Assembly: GCA_021371795.1 (NCBI GenBank)
Contig: JAJFVK010000013.1
Coordinates: forward strand, 310,001-374,000
Length of the DNA: 64,000 bases
Origin: Planctomycetaceae bacterium
Lineage (GTDB): Bacteria > Planctomycetota > Phycisphaerae > Sedimentisphaerales > UBA12454
Direction of reading: 5' to 3'
Below are positions 25,236-33,765 of this stretch, in pieces. The notes beneath the pieces were generated by a model. That model worked only from the letters and a program-made list of their open reading frames with translations, searched no databases and had not been told where the DNA came from. How positions within the stretch are numbered: position 1 is the stretch's first letter; each line of letters starts with the position of its first letter. The translations under genes and the position numbers were made by a program.

Positions 25236-26156
25236 TTATAGTTCTGTAATCCGCACTCTTGGCGAACAATCTTTATGACGATATTTAAATCCATAAATAC
25301 GGGCAGCGTTACCTCCAAGAAAAGCTTTTTTTTCGTTTTTATTCATAAAGTCGCAGCCTTTCACAGCCAGTTCGAGGCTCTGGCGATACGTAAAATCCAC
25401 CATAGTCCGCGGATAGTCTGAACCCCACAGTAGTTTTTGCGCACCTACCGCTTTCGTAGCCTGTCTGATTTTTGATTGCGCCTGTTTGAATGGTGGTCCT
25501 TCCTGCCGAAAAAGCCAGATAATGCCGCCGCACTCGATATATACATTCTCAAATTCTGCCAATCTAATCTGGGACATCCAGTCGCCATGACCTGCCATAC
25601 CGAAATGTCCTATGGCGATTTTGAGTTTCTTAAAATTCCTGACAATATTTTTCATTTGTCCGACTTGCACATCGCCCGGCATCAAATCAATTGAAAGCAC
25701 CATTCCTTCAGCTTCCATTTGTTCCCAAACATACATTAAATCTGGGATATCAAGCCTAACGCCCAGTTGCGGCAAAAACATCGCCGGACATTTGATACCC
25801 CTGAACCCCTTTTTATGCACAAAAGCAAATTCATTTCTTAATCTTTTGGGTTCTCTAAAGTCGATAAGTCCATGTACGAAAAACCGACCAGGATATTTTT
25901 CTTGTGCCTTGAGCAGACACTCATTTTGATTGCCATCCAGATACTCCTGGGTTACTACCGCGGCATCAACACCGGCATCGTCGAAAGCCGCTATTGCCAA
26001 TTCAGCGGAACTGCGGCAGTCTTTAAACCAACTTGGCATCCCCTGATATTCTTTTGAGCCTATTCGTATCACGCCGTTTGCAACCGGCGATACTCTCTGA
26101 ATCCCCAGTCTGCCGGCAACTTTATTCCAAAGATGTATGTGCGCATCAATAACCAT
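25236..26156 (-). CDS. Amidohydrolase_2 family protein, sugar-lactonase-like
   Basis: A 306-residue TIM-barrel metal hydrolase of the amidohydrolase_2 group (COG3618/COG2159). It begins MVIDAHIHLWN, the HxH metal motif of the first strand. Further candidates for metal or catalytic positions are IGHFGMAGH near residue 187 and LLWGSDYPRT near 255, whose Asp is the usual last-strand ligand. This group includes L-fuconolactonase and 4-sulfomuconolactonase, as well as decarboxylases. A lactonase role is inferred from neighbours (SDR on each side, fucosidase genes nearby). Start 26156 is chosen over an in-frame codon 15 residues upstream because AAAGGTGG lies just before it and the protein then starts at the first beta strand. 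Confidence 0.8.
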   Translation of the reverse strand: MVIDAHIHLWNKVAGRLGIQRVSPVANGVIRIGSKEYQGMPSWFKDCRSSAELAIAAFDDAGVDAAVVTQEYLDGNQNECLLKAQEKYPGRFFVHGLIDFREPKRLRNEFAFVHKKGFRGIKCPAMFLPQLGVRLDIPDLMYVWEQMEAEGMVLSIDLMPGDVQVGQMKNIVRNFKKLKIAIGHFGMAGHGDWMSQIRLAEFENVYIECGGIIWLFRQEGPPFKQAQSKIRQATKAVGAQKLLWGSDYPRTMVDFTYRQSLELAVKGCDFMNKNEKKAFLGGNAARIYGFKYRHKDCSPRVRITEL

Positions 26157-26172
26157 TTTCCACCTTTCGACC

Positions 26173-26916
26173 TTAGTCCATAATAAATCCGCCATTAACA
26201 TCTATAATTTCGCCGGTTATGTAGTTTGTAACGTCTGAAACCAAAAATAGAACTGCGTTGGCCACATCTCCGGGAACTCCGATTCTGCCCAGCGGTATCA
26301 TATCGTTGTATTTATCAATCTTTTCCTGAGAGATGCTTGCCGTCATTTCCGTATTGATTACACCAGGACATACCGCATTGACATTTATGCCGAAAGATGC
26401 CGCGTTTAACGCTATCGATTTGGTCAGGCAGATAACACCCGCTTTTGAGGCTGAGTAATGCGCACCGACTTGCGCTCCGCCGATTTTACCAGCTGCTGAG
26501 GCAATACTGACAATTTTGCCATAGCATTTTTGCTTCATCTGCCCAAGAACCGCCTGGGACAGCATAAACACGCTTTTAAGATTCACCGCCAGAACCTGAT
26601 CCCATTCCTGTTCGGTTATTTTCCCAAACTCCGTCCGTGGACAAATACCCGCATTGTTGACAAGTATATCTATTTTGCCGAAGCGGTTTACTATAGCATT
26701 TACTAATTGAAAAACCTGGGCTTGTTTGGAGACATCGATCTTATAATCATACAGTCTTTCATTGTCCATTAAGGCAACAATTGCGGCCTTTTCAAAATTA
26801 ATGTCTGTCCGCACAACAATTGCACCCTCTTCGTGCAATGATGCTGCGATAGACTTTCCCAATCCCTGAGCTGCACCTGTAACTAACGCCACTTTATTTT
26901 TTAATAATAAATCCAT
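26173..26916 (-). CDS. Short-chain dehydrogenase/reductase
   Basis: A 247-residue SDR starting MDLLLKNKVALVTGAAQGLG. Other marks are NNAG near residue 86, the catalytic Ser in SIASAAGKIGG near 135 and Y-x3-K in HYSASKAG near 152, ending with VNGGFIMD. It resembles the group that includes L-fucose dehydrogenase and KDG-type oxidoreductases. The ATG at 26916 lies inside the 3' end of the GntR gene (23-base overlap), which ties expression to the regulator; a longer start at 26946 is possible. Confidence 0.88.
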   Translation of the reverse strand: MDLLLKNKVALVTGAAQGLGKSIAASLHEEGAIVVRTDINFEKAAIVALMDNERLYDYKIDVSKQAQVFQLVNAIVNRFGKIDILVNNAGICPRTEFGKITEQEWDQVLAVNLKSVFMLSQAVLGQMKQKCYGKIVSIASAAGKIGGAQVGAHYSASKAGVICLTKSIALNAASFGINVNAVCPGVINTEMTASISQEKIDKYNDMIPLGRIGVPGDVANAVLFLVSDVTNYITGEIIDVNGGFIMD

Positions 26917-27550
26917 CAGCTTTGTCCGTCTTCGCCTGAAATTCATTTATAATTTCGTTCTTTGTTTTCTCGATATGCTCTCGCATAAGCCGTTCGGCCT
27001 CGCCGCCGTCTCGATTCATTAATGCCTTTACAATCTTAATATGATACACTGTGGCAGATTTGGAACGCGTTGCCGATCGGTAACCTGCGGTTCTGAACAC
27101 CTGCACAAGATTGCCAAGGTTTATGAGCATTTCCTGCAACTTTACATTATTACAGCTTTCAATAACTATTTGATGCAGACTTGTATCAGCTTTTAGCAGC
27201 TTTCGTACATCATTACTTTTAAATTCATTGGTTAAATGCTCTAAAACATCGTGATTGATGTTGCCCGTGGCAAGCTTTGCCGCCAACCCCTCCAATGCCA
27301 TGCGAATATCATAGACTTCAATCAAATCCTTTAGCTGAAAGTCTTGCACTGATGCGCCGCGTCGCGGCTCAACTCTTACAAAACCGTCTTTGGCTAAAGC
27401 ATTTATGGCATCACGAAGCGGTGTACGGCTTACCCCCAAGTCACAACCAAGCTGTTCTTCCAACAGCCGTTCGCCAGGTTTGAGCTTGTGGTCAATTATC
27501 CGCTTGAGCAGTGTTTCATATATCTGGTCGCTTATTTTCGGAAAAGTCAT
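26894..27550 (-). CDS. GntR-family regulator (FadR/FCD subgroup)
   Basis: A 218-residue regulator. The winged helix covers residues 1-75: QIYETLLKRIIDHKLKPGERL, then EEQLGCDLGVSRTPLRDAI as recognition segment and VRVEPRRGASV as wing. Residues 85-210 are a helical FCD ligand-binding domain; conserved basic and acidic residues DIRMALEGLAAKLA and the histidines in TSLHQIVIE and YHIKIV are consistent with metal-assisted binding of an organic acid. The ATG at 27550 is chosen since the family N-terminus starts there and the promoter/operator at 27569-27610 lies just upstream. First gene of an eight-gene operon down to 18971, all junctions being overlaps or 3-18 bases. Confidence 0.9.
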   Translation of the reverse strand: MTFPKISDQIYETLLKRIIDHKLKPGERLLEEQLGCDLGVSRTPLRDAINALAKDGFVRVEPRRGASVQDFQLKDLIEVYDIRMALEGLAAKLATGNINHDVLEHLTNEFKSNDVRKLLKADTSLHQIVIESCNNVKLQEMLINLGNLVQVFRTAGYRSATRSKSATVYHIKIVKALMNRDGGEAERLMREHIEKTKNEIINEFQAKTDKADGFIIKK

Positions 27551-27568
27551 AAAGGTGTTCCATAACTT

Positions 27569-27610
27569 ATTGTATTTTGTATACAATATACAATAAAAGC
27601 AACTTGTCAA
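27569..27610 (-). promoter_or_regulatory. GntR operon promoter and 26-bp operator palindrome
   Basis: A near-perfect 26-bp palindrome (27569-27594, one mismatch pair) has the core TTGTATACAA at 27577-27586 and outer arms ATTGTAT / ATACAAT. On the minus strand TTGACA lies at 27605-27610 and TATTGT at 27583-27588 (16-bp spacer), so the palindrome covers the -10. FCD-type GntR repressors commonly bind such TTGTATACAA-like sites in their own promoter, so autorepression of the whole operon is likely. Confidence 0.75.
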
Positions 27611-27840
27611 TGATATTTTTAGGGGGATTAAAAAAAGTTCGAAGAATGTCATGATCAGGTTTTTGAGCCAGACGGGTTGGATTTCAACTGGTGATCCTCG
27701 CAATGTTTGAAAAAAATCCTATCTTGAAATAACTCGTTTTTCAACTTCTTTATTTGACATTATCTTCTGTTAACAATTCGCTGCAAACTACAACTGGTTT
27801 TAAAACTGTCTCAACAAGATTAATTTTTGCACAGGACTGT
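27611..27840. other. Short gap upstream of the GntR promoter
   Basis: No gene supported. An in-frame minus-strand extension of the GntR reading frame (27551-27703) runs through here but is interrupted by the promoter and operator, and is not counted as coding. No terminator for the gene ending at 27841 is evident. Confidence 0.5.
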
Positions 27841-29553
27841 CTAAATTGATTCTATCTCCTTTGCAATTACCTGAACATCGTCTCGCTCTCTTGCCTGCTC
27901 AAATCTTGTATCTATAAACAGCGGATGAATCTTCTGGAGTGGAGTAGCTTTTATTACATGCGTTCCTCGCCATTCAAAGGTAAATTCGCTGGACGCAACG
28001 CGCTCAGTCGTACTGTAGATCTTACATGGATAAACAATTTCCACTTTATCGCATGGAACAAGTTTCCCCAGGGAAATGTAACCATTATTCGGTTCCACCT
28101 TATACAGTTTTTTGTTAATTTTGACTATCATCTCCCGCGGTTTTATGAATTCAGGAATTCGCACAAGAAGCTTACGCGGTTTTGAGATGTGAAAGGACAA
28201 AAAGCACTCTTCCTGGTTCACGGCTACGGCGATATCCGCGCATTGATGCCTGCGATTGATATGAAGATTGACCTTTAAAGTTGTATCATCATCCGTAACA
28301 GCATATCGCCATACATCGTACAAGCCTCTGGCACCAGCAGCGTTACAACATTGCTGGTTTGAATTGGAAAACATTGAATCATCAGACATGGCGGTAACAG
28401 CACCCCATCCAGCATAGCCACCAATGAGAGTACGTTTAAGAATATCACCTTCGCGAACACCTTCCACATTAATCGTTTTCTGGCAATTAAAGCCAAGTAC
28501 ATGCTGCGAGCGAGGTACAAAAGTCGTCTGATCAAACCAATCAGAATCCGTTATCTGATGAACGAGCAGATGGTTATTGGCCCATCTTTCGATATGATTC
28601 CAATACTGCGGATCTACATGTCGAGCCAGCAATATAGCTGATTCCAGCATATCGGTTAAACAGCATGTCTCAGAAAGGTTTGAACGGTTGTGCTCCGTGT
28701 TATTGATTTGTTCCGGAAACCATCCCGACAGTGTGCCTAAAGTCAGGGCCTTGGCAAAGAGTCTGATGCCAAATTCAATGTCATGCGTATCATTTTTGAT
28801 AATTCCGCGTAAGATAATAGCTGTCATCAGACGACTGTATGAATGAAAATGTCCGCGATTAAACAGCCCTTCGAGTCCGTCATGGTCGATGATTGCCCAT
28901 GATATCAAATTAGAGGCAAGTTCCAGCGCCGGTTCAAAACCGGTCAAACGATAAAATCTCATTAAGGGCATTGTGATTGATGTATTAAAAACAGATTTTC
29001 TATGATTGGAATCGTCCGGCGGATTTTGCCAACCGTCGCGTATAGTGTAATAATCTCCTGGAAAATCCGCATACTTTTTCAATTCCTGATAGCGTGACAT
29101 CCCGGCAACGGCGAGAATATTCTGCTGTGCAATATTTCTATAGTTATGCTCGCCGGTATATTGCCATAATGAAGTGAGACCCAATAAAGTCCCCTGCTGC
29201 AGCCAGGCCGGCCTGGTATGAGGCACGTCCAATGTCCATGGCTCGGCCGGACACCATGACAGGTTGTCACGCCCAATCAAGCCCAAAAGCGTTGCCCGCA
29301 TACTTTTATCTTCGACATGATCGATGTGGTCTCCGACCATTGTTCTCAAAAGCGTCAAAGCATCAACCGCACGGCCCAATCCATCGCCATACGACCAAGT
29401 GGCTAAAATAGCAGATAAAGGCCTGTCACTAAGGCGGGTATAAAAATAGGGGAGGTGCCCGCGTGCTTTGTCACAATGCTGTGTAAGGCAATTTATGGCT
29501 AACTTAGCCCTATCAACTAAATTAGGCAGAGTTATTCTGTCTGTTGGATGCAT
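27841..29553 (-). CDS. GH127-like (DUF1680-type) glycoside hydrolase
   Basis: A 570-residue protein with an (alpha/alpha)-barrel type sequence and a beta-rich C-terminus. In known GH127 beta-L-arabinofuranosidases a CC-x-x-N motif supplies zinc-binding cysteines; here QQCCNAAGARGLYDVWRYAV (near residue 414) matches it. LLVRIPEF (near 465) and VEIVYP are typical of the C-terminal beta domain. No signal peptide, so cytoplasmic. The ATG at 29553 overlaps the stop of the upstream fragment (TAATG), and a run of six G lies 6 bases before it. A longer in-frame start at 29577 exists. Substrate unknown; an uncharacterised clan member rather than a proven arabinofuranosidase. Confidence 0.65.
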   Translation of the reverse strand: MHPTDRITLPNLVDRAKLAINCLTQHCDKARGHLPYFYTRLSDRPLSAILATWSYGDGLGRAVDALTLLRTMVGDHIDHVEDKSMRATLLGLIGRDNLSWCPAEPWTLDVPHTRPAWLQQGTLLGLTSLWQYTGEHNYRNIAQQNILAVAGMSRYQELKKYADFPGDYYTIRDGWQNPPDDSNHRKSVFNTSITMPLMRFYRLTGFEPALELASNLISWAIIDHDGLEGLFNRGHFHSYSRLMTAIILRGIIKNDTHDIEFGIRLFAKALTLGTLSGWFPEQINNTEHNRSNLSETCCLTDMLESAILLARHVDPQYWNHIERWANNHLLVHQITDSDWFDQTTFVPRSQHVLGFNCQKTINVEGVREGDILKRTLIGGYAGWGAVTAMSDDSMFSNSNQQCCNAAGARGLYDVWRYAVTDDDTTLKVNLHINRRHQCADIAVAVNQEECFLSFHISKPRKLLVRIPEFIKPREMIVKINKKLYKVEPNNGYISLGKLVPCDKVEIVYPCKIYSTTERVASSEFTFEWRGTHVIKATPLQKIHPLFIDTRFEQARERDDVQVIAKEIESI

Positions 29554-30026
29554 TATAGCCCCCCAATTAATAAACAAGCTGGAATACAGTCGATACTTTT
29601 TCCCGCAATATCCTGTGCCCTGTCGCTCTGACGATACTTAACCAAAGCATAAAGAGCGTGAAAACCTTCGCGAATATGATGCGGACAAAAGGTGCCAAAT
29701 GTGCCGCCCATTTCTTTACGATTCAACGGCAAACACAATGGGCCGCTATAGGATAAGAACGCAGTATTGGCATGATAATCGATAGCAACAGGATCAATGG
29801 CAATTCCCAATACATCTTCCGCATTAAGCAAGGCGTTAAGATGACGGCCTGGTACATGGCTTTCACTACAATGGGGTGAAAAAGCAAAACTGCCATGAGG
29901 CCAAACTTCGGAGCCAAAGAAAGGCACATTATTATCATCAGCATTAAACACACTGCACATCGTACTACAGCCAAGCCTTATAGCCTCGGCAATATCGGTC
30001 GTATTGGCATTGTTGAGTTTTGCCAT
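29553..30026 (-). pseudogene. Truncated or frameshifted N-terminal piece of a GH127-like protein
   Basis: A 157-residue reading frame starting at ATG 30026 (AGGAG 8 nt upstream). It has a conserved-looking start (AEAIRLGCSTMCSVFNADDN, SESHVPGRHLNALLNAEDVLG, FSYSGPLCLPLNRKEMGG, REGFHALYALVKYRQSDRAQ) but then ends abruptly in CIPACLLIGGL. Proteins with this beginning are, to my knowledge, much longer. At the end a G6 run is followed by the start of the next gene; one extra G would fuse the two frames into a protein of about 730 residues. Either a frameshift (real or sequencing) or a deletion remnant of a tandem paralogue. Confidence 0.5.
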
Positions 30027-30088
30027 GTTGGCACTCCTATTAAAAATTTTATTTATAGGCATTGCAGCGTAACTTAATTGTCATAACC

Positions 30089-31390
30089 CTATCGCAATAC
30101 AAATTTAAATACCGTGTCATAAGGGTCAGGATGAATTACAGGCGGATTAAATATTATATCTGCACCACTAAATTCAAATTCAACATCTGTGCCATCACAC
30201 AGACATTCAATGTATTTTACCTTCGAAGCCAAACCCGGCAAAATCACTCTAAAGGATGGATATTTATCCAAACAGTGCATATATAACACACGGCCTTTTT
30301 GGGTGGTAATTGGACGAAACTCTGGACAACCTCCTTGAGGAAATTTGTAGTCGGCAGAACCCGCTCCATAAATAGATTCGCCATTTGTTTCAAGCCAACG
30401 GCCAATTTCTGAAAGAGTATCAACAAATTCGTGCTGAATTATGCCATGTGGAGTAGGCCCGACATTAAGAAGCAGATTGCCATTATTGCTTACACATGTG
30501 ACTATATTTCTAATCAGCTCCTTGACGGGTTTGATCGCGTTATCACCCCGGCAGTAGCCCCAGGAAGAACCAATAGTCTCACATGCCTCCCACATGGGAG
30601 CGTTTTCGGCTCTTGCAACATCTTCTGCTGGAATGTATTGTTCGGGCGTACAAAAGTCTCCCGGAATGCCCATGCGATTATTAATTAAGATGTCCGGTTG
30701 AAGCTTTCGCATCATTTCGTGTAATTCTTTTGACCGCCATGCGGCAGCAGTTTTGCCATTGGCAGAGTCGGCATATGAAAAATCCGCGCAGTTATCGACA
30801 TATGAGAAGTCTGCCCAAAAAATATCAATCTTTCCATATCCTGTCATTAATTCATGAATCTGATCCCGGAGAAACCGCTGATAATTCGAGAAGATTCTTC
30901 CTTTGTTTAGCTCGGATAGACGCGATTTGGCAGGATGCAGTTTGTCAACGGTAAAATGAGGGTGATGCCAATCCAATAGAGAATAATAAATTCCGACCTT
31001 GATTTCATTAGCTCGAAAAGCATCAACAAACATTTTAAGCACATCCCTGCCATAGGGCGTGTTAGTGACTTTGAAGTCAGTATATTTAGTATCCCACAGA
31101 CAAAAACCATCATGATGTTTGCTTACGAAAACGGCGTATTTGCAGCCAGCCTGCTTTGCAAGTCTTGCCCAAGCCATCGGGTCATATTTAACAGGGTCAA
31201 AACGCTGGAAGAGACGCTCATAATGGTCATGGGGAACTTCTTCGAGAGAATAATACCACATATCTCTGCCGGTCAGGGCGTACAAACCCCAGTGAATGAA
31301 TAATCCGAAACGGCTGTCCTGAAACCATTGCCTACTTGCAGGCGACGCAAAATCCACATTGGAAACATTTTGTTCGTTAAATTCTGTCAT
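30089..31390 (-). CDS. GH29 alpha-L-fucosidase
   Basis: A 433-residue GH29 enzyme, which removes alpha-linked L-fucose with retention. Motifs: SRFGLFIHWGLYAL near residue 28, AVFVSKHHDGFCLWDT near 90, the nucleophile strand GKIDIFWADFSY near 200, and NNRMG near 240. LLLNVGPTPHGII near 310 is the end of the barrel, followed by a beta-domain. No signal peptide, so it probably works on imported oligosaccharides in the cytoplasm. GGAG precedes the ATG. It is transcribed between the GH36-like gene (90 bases upstream) and the GH127-like genes. Confidence 0.93.
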   Translation of the reverse strand: MTEFNEQNVSNVDFASPASRQWFQDSRFGLFIHWGLYALTGRDMWYYSLEEVPHDHYERLFQRFDPVKYDPMAWARLAKQAGCKYAVFVSKHHDGFCLWDTKYTDFKVTNTPYGRDVLKMFVDAFRANEIKVGIYYSLLDWHHPHFTVDKLHPAKSRLSELNKGRIFSNYQRFLRDQIHELMTGYGKIDIFWADFSYVDNCADFSYADSANGKTAAAWRSKELHEMMRKLQPDILINNRMGIPGDFCTPEQYIPAEDVARAENAPMWEACETIGSSWGYCRGDNAIKPVKELIRNIVTCVSNNGNLLLNVGPTPHGIIQHEFVDTLSEIGRWLETNGESIYGAGSADYKFPQGGCPEFRPITTQKGRVLYMHCLDKYPSFRVILPGLASKVKYIECLCDGTDVEFEFSGADIIFNPPVIHPDPYDTVFKFVLR

Positions 31391-31480
31391 AAAACTCCAT
31401 TCTGCTCATAATATTAGTTAAGAAACATATTCGCAAGCTAGTTCCATAGCAATTTCGCACCATTCCAAAAGTCGCCACTT

Positions 31481-33583
31481 TTAATATTTATGTAGAACTT
31501 TACAAGCATCTCCCAATAACACTACCTGCGATGAAGCTGCGTCTAATGGAACGCTCACATGGAGTTTGCCGTTGCACCATTCGATGTTATCCGGAACATT
31601 TGATTCGAGTTTACTATTTGACAGAACCCCTATCATTTCAGGCTCAATCCACGCTTCTATTTTGAGAGGCTGCTCCGAAATATTGAACAGATTTAGAACT
31701 CCGCCGATTTTCCCGTCCAAAGTATGCAGATGGGCTTCTTCATGTAATCCGTGAAATTCTCCTCGGACAAAATATTCCTTTAGCGCAAGATAGAGTTTCA
31801 TCGCCTGTTTATAAGAGTCCCATCGCCTTTCTGGGTCTGGGCAATATTTGGCTACAATTTCAGGGTCGTAACTATGATATTTTCCGCCAATACCCAAATG
31901 CCTGACAGTTGATGCCGCCCACCAGAAAAAGAGACATTGGTCGTTGTCCGGAACCATGGAAATATGCAGGTATAAGGGAACATTTGAAGCCAGAGCATAA
32001 TAATAAAGGGCTTTAGCTCTGCCTTCTTCTTTGAGATTCTTGAAACAATCCCACATAAACTCAAACCCCCAAATTTCCTGATAGGCAGCCTCTGGGCCAA
32101 ACCCCTGCCTGAAGTAAATAGGAAGATATCTGCATCCCCAAGGCCATACCGGGTCATGGGCTTCAATAAGGATGTCAGGCGAACTGTCTCTCACCGCTTT
32201 AACCAAATCAAAAACAGCTTTAACATGATCGCTGGCTGTTGTGGGAATACTATGGCCATGATCTTTCGCAAAACATGGACCAAACCAACAGTATTCATCA
32301 ATCATCATGAATTCTACACCAGCAGTATTGATATCCTGAATGCGCCTGATTTTTTCTTTCTTCCATTCTTCACATAAACTGCAAAAGTGCCATATACGCT
32401 GGGGGCGGGAATCTTGCGAAGGGTTAGAGCGACCTCTTTCCGCTATGGGATTTGGGCAATGATACCATGAATGCGGAAATTCATCTCGATATAGCCAAGC
32501 AGAATCCCGATATCCAAATTTTAAGTTATATTTTTGTCGTAATATTTCCTGAAAATCTGAAACCTTTCCAAGCCGTTTTTCATCCCATAGGGATGTACCT
32601 TCGCATTCTTCCCAGCCTGGATCAAGGTAGAGCAACTCACAGCCTATTTCTTTTGCCTTTTCCGCTTCTAAGAAAAGTTTATCTAAGGTGTAATGTTTAT
32701 CAAGTTGTTCCTGATCACTATGGTACCAGCCAATATCATACAGTGTTTCCCAGTTGATCGGAGGATTGTATGTGTCTGAGAATGTGTGGCCTTTGGATTT
32801 CAGAAACAACTTATATTTTCGAAAACCCTGTTCCAAACCACCGGCGTAGACTTCGTAATGTGTAATTCCAAAAGTAAAGTTAGCTTTAGATCGCAGGACT
32901 TTAGCGTCTGACGGCTCATCAAAAAGGCAGAATCCCACGCCACCAAATTGCAGCACAGAATTACTATTATCCAGTTTCCTTTGAAGTTTCGCTATAGACA
33001 TTTCAATATTATCATTGTTGTACTTCCCAACCAACAAACCAATTTTGTTATTAGTCCAGAGCCACGCTTCTGACCGCAATGCACCCTGTACTAAAGGAGG
33101 GAACACAGATGATATTTCGCCGCCCGAATTGGAACATTGTCCTTTGATCAGCTGATCACAGGTATAATCATGTTTTTGGCCATTTACCTGAATCCTGAAG
33201 GGAACAGCAATTAGCCGCCAATCCTGCTTATCGGCAAGACATTCGTGAAAGCCGCAGCTTATGTCATCAATTTTGATAGGTTCATTTGAAACATTATGAA
33301 TTGTTATCGTCTCTTCTATCCGCTGTGCTGATAATTGTGAAAAGGTTTGTTTGAATCTTATAACATTACCCAACAGTCCGGTTATTTCGAAAACAGTCCG
33401 ATGTTCCTCGTTTTCAGAAATTTTCCGGACAGACAGGTCTTTGACAATGTCTGTGTAAGATGATTGCCGGTCCTGTTCCCACTTCAGATAATACTTATAT
33501 TGAAATCGCGAAATGGTTTTATCACCAACAATCAGGGAACAATAGAGTATCCTGTTTTCAGCCTGCAACTGTAATTCTGCCAT
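31481..33583 (-). CDS. GH36/clan GH-D-like alpha-galactosidase-type protein
   Basis: A 700-residue protein of GH36-like architecture: an N-terminal beta-supersandwich (about 1-265), a central TIM barrel and a C-terminal beta domain. Barrel strands include ELLYLDPGWEE near residue 323, FGYRDSAW near 366, FMMIDEYCW near 441 (Asp in nucleophile position), and ILIEAHDPVWPWG near 486 (Asp candidate acid/base). Divergent from classical alpha-galactosidases, so the sugar specificity is open. No signal peptide. It lies 182 bases downstream of the kinase gene, a gap with no recognisable promoter. Confidence 0.65.
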   Translation of the reverse strand: MAELQLQAENRILYCSLIVGDKTISRFQYKYYLKWEQDRQSSYTDIVKDLSVRKISENEEHRTVFEITGLLGNVIRFKQTFSQLSAQRIEETITIHNVSNEPIKIDDISCGFHECLADKQDWRLIAVPFRIQVNGQKHDYTCDQLIKGQCSNSGGEISSVFPPLVQGALRSEAWLWTNNKIGLLVGKYNNDNIEMSIAKLQRKLDNSNSVLQFGGVGFCLFDEPSDAKVLRSKANFTFGITHYEVYAGGLEQGFRKYKLFLKSKGHTFSDTYNPPINWETLYDIGWYHSDQEQLDKHYTLDKLFLEAEKAKEIGCELLYLDPGWEECEGTSLWDEKRLGKVSDFQEILRQKYNLKFGYRDSAWLYRDEFPHSWYHCPNPIAERGRSNPSQDSRPQRIWHFCSLCEEWKKEKIRRIQDINTAGVEFMMIDEYCWFGPCFAKDHGHSIPTTASDHVKAVFDLVKAVRDSSPDILIEAHDPVWPWGCRYLPIYFRQGFGPEAAYQEIWGFEFMWDCFKNLKEEGRAKALYYYALASNVPLYLHISMVPDNDQCLFFWWAASTVRHLGIGGKYHSYDPEIVAKYCPDPERRWDSYKQAMKLYLALKEYFVRGEFHGLHEEAHLHTLDGKIGGVLNLFNISEQPLKIEAWIEPEMIGVLSNSKLESNVPDNIEWCNGKLHVSVPLDAASSQVVLLGDACKVLHKY

Positions 33584-33765
33584 ATTTATTAATTCCTAAT
33601 ACTACAGCGTTACTTTGTTCATAAGTCTTTATTTTGCGTTGGTAATGGATTTTATCAAACCGCATTTTTGATGCCGCAAAATAGGTTTTATAAAAAACCA
33701 GCGTTGTCATACTAAATCCCAACTAATTCTTTCTTTATTTTTCACAAATTATTTTAGATCTATTT

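Noticed and set aside
27551-27703. N-terminal extension of the GntR protein
   Set aside because: It would place the operator and promoter inside the gene; the DNA-binding domain begins at the 27550 start.
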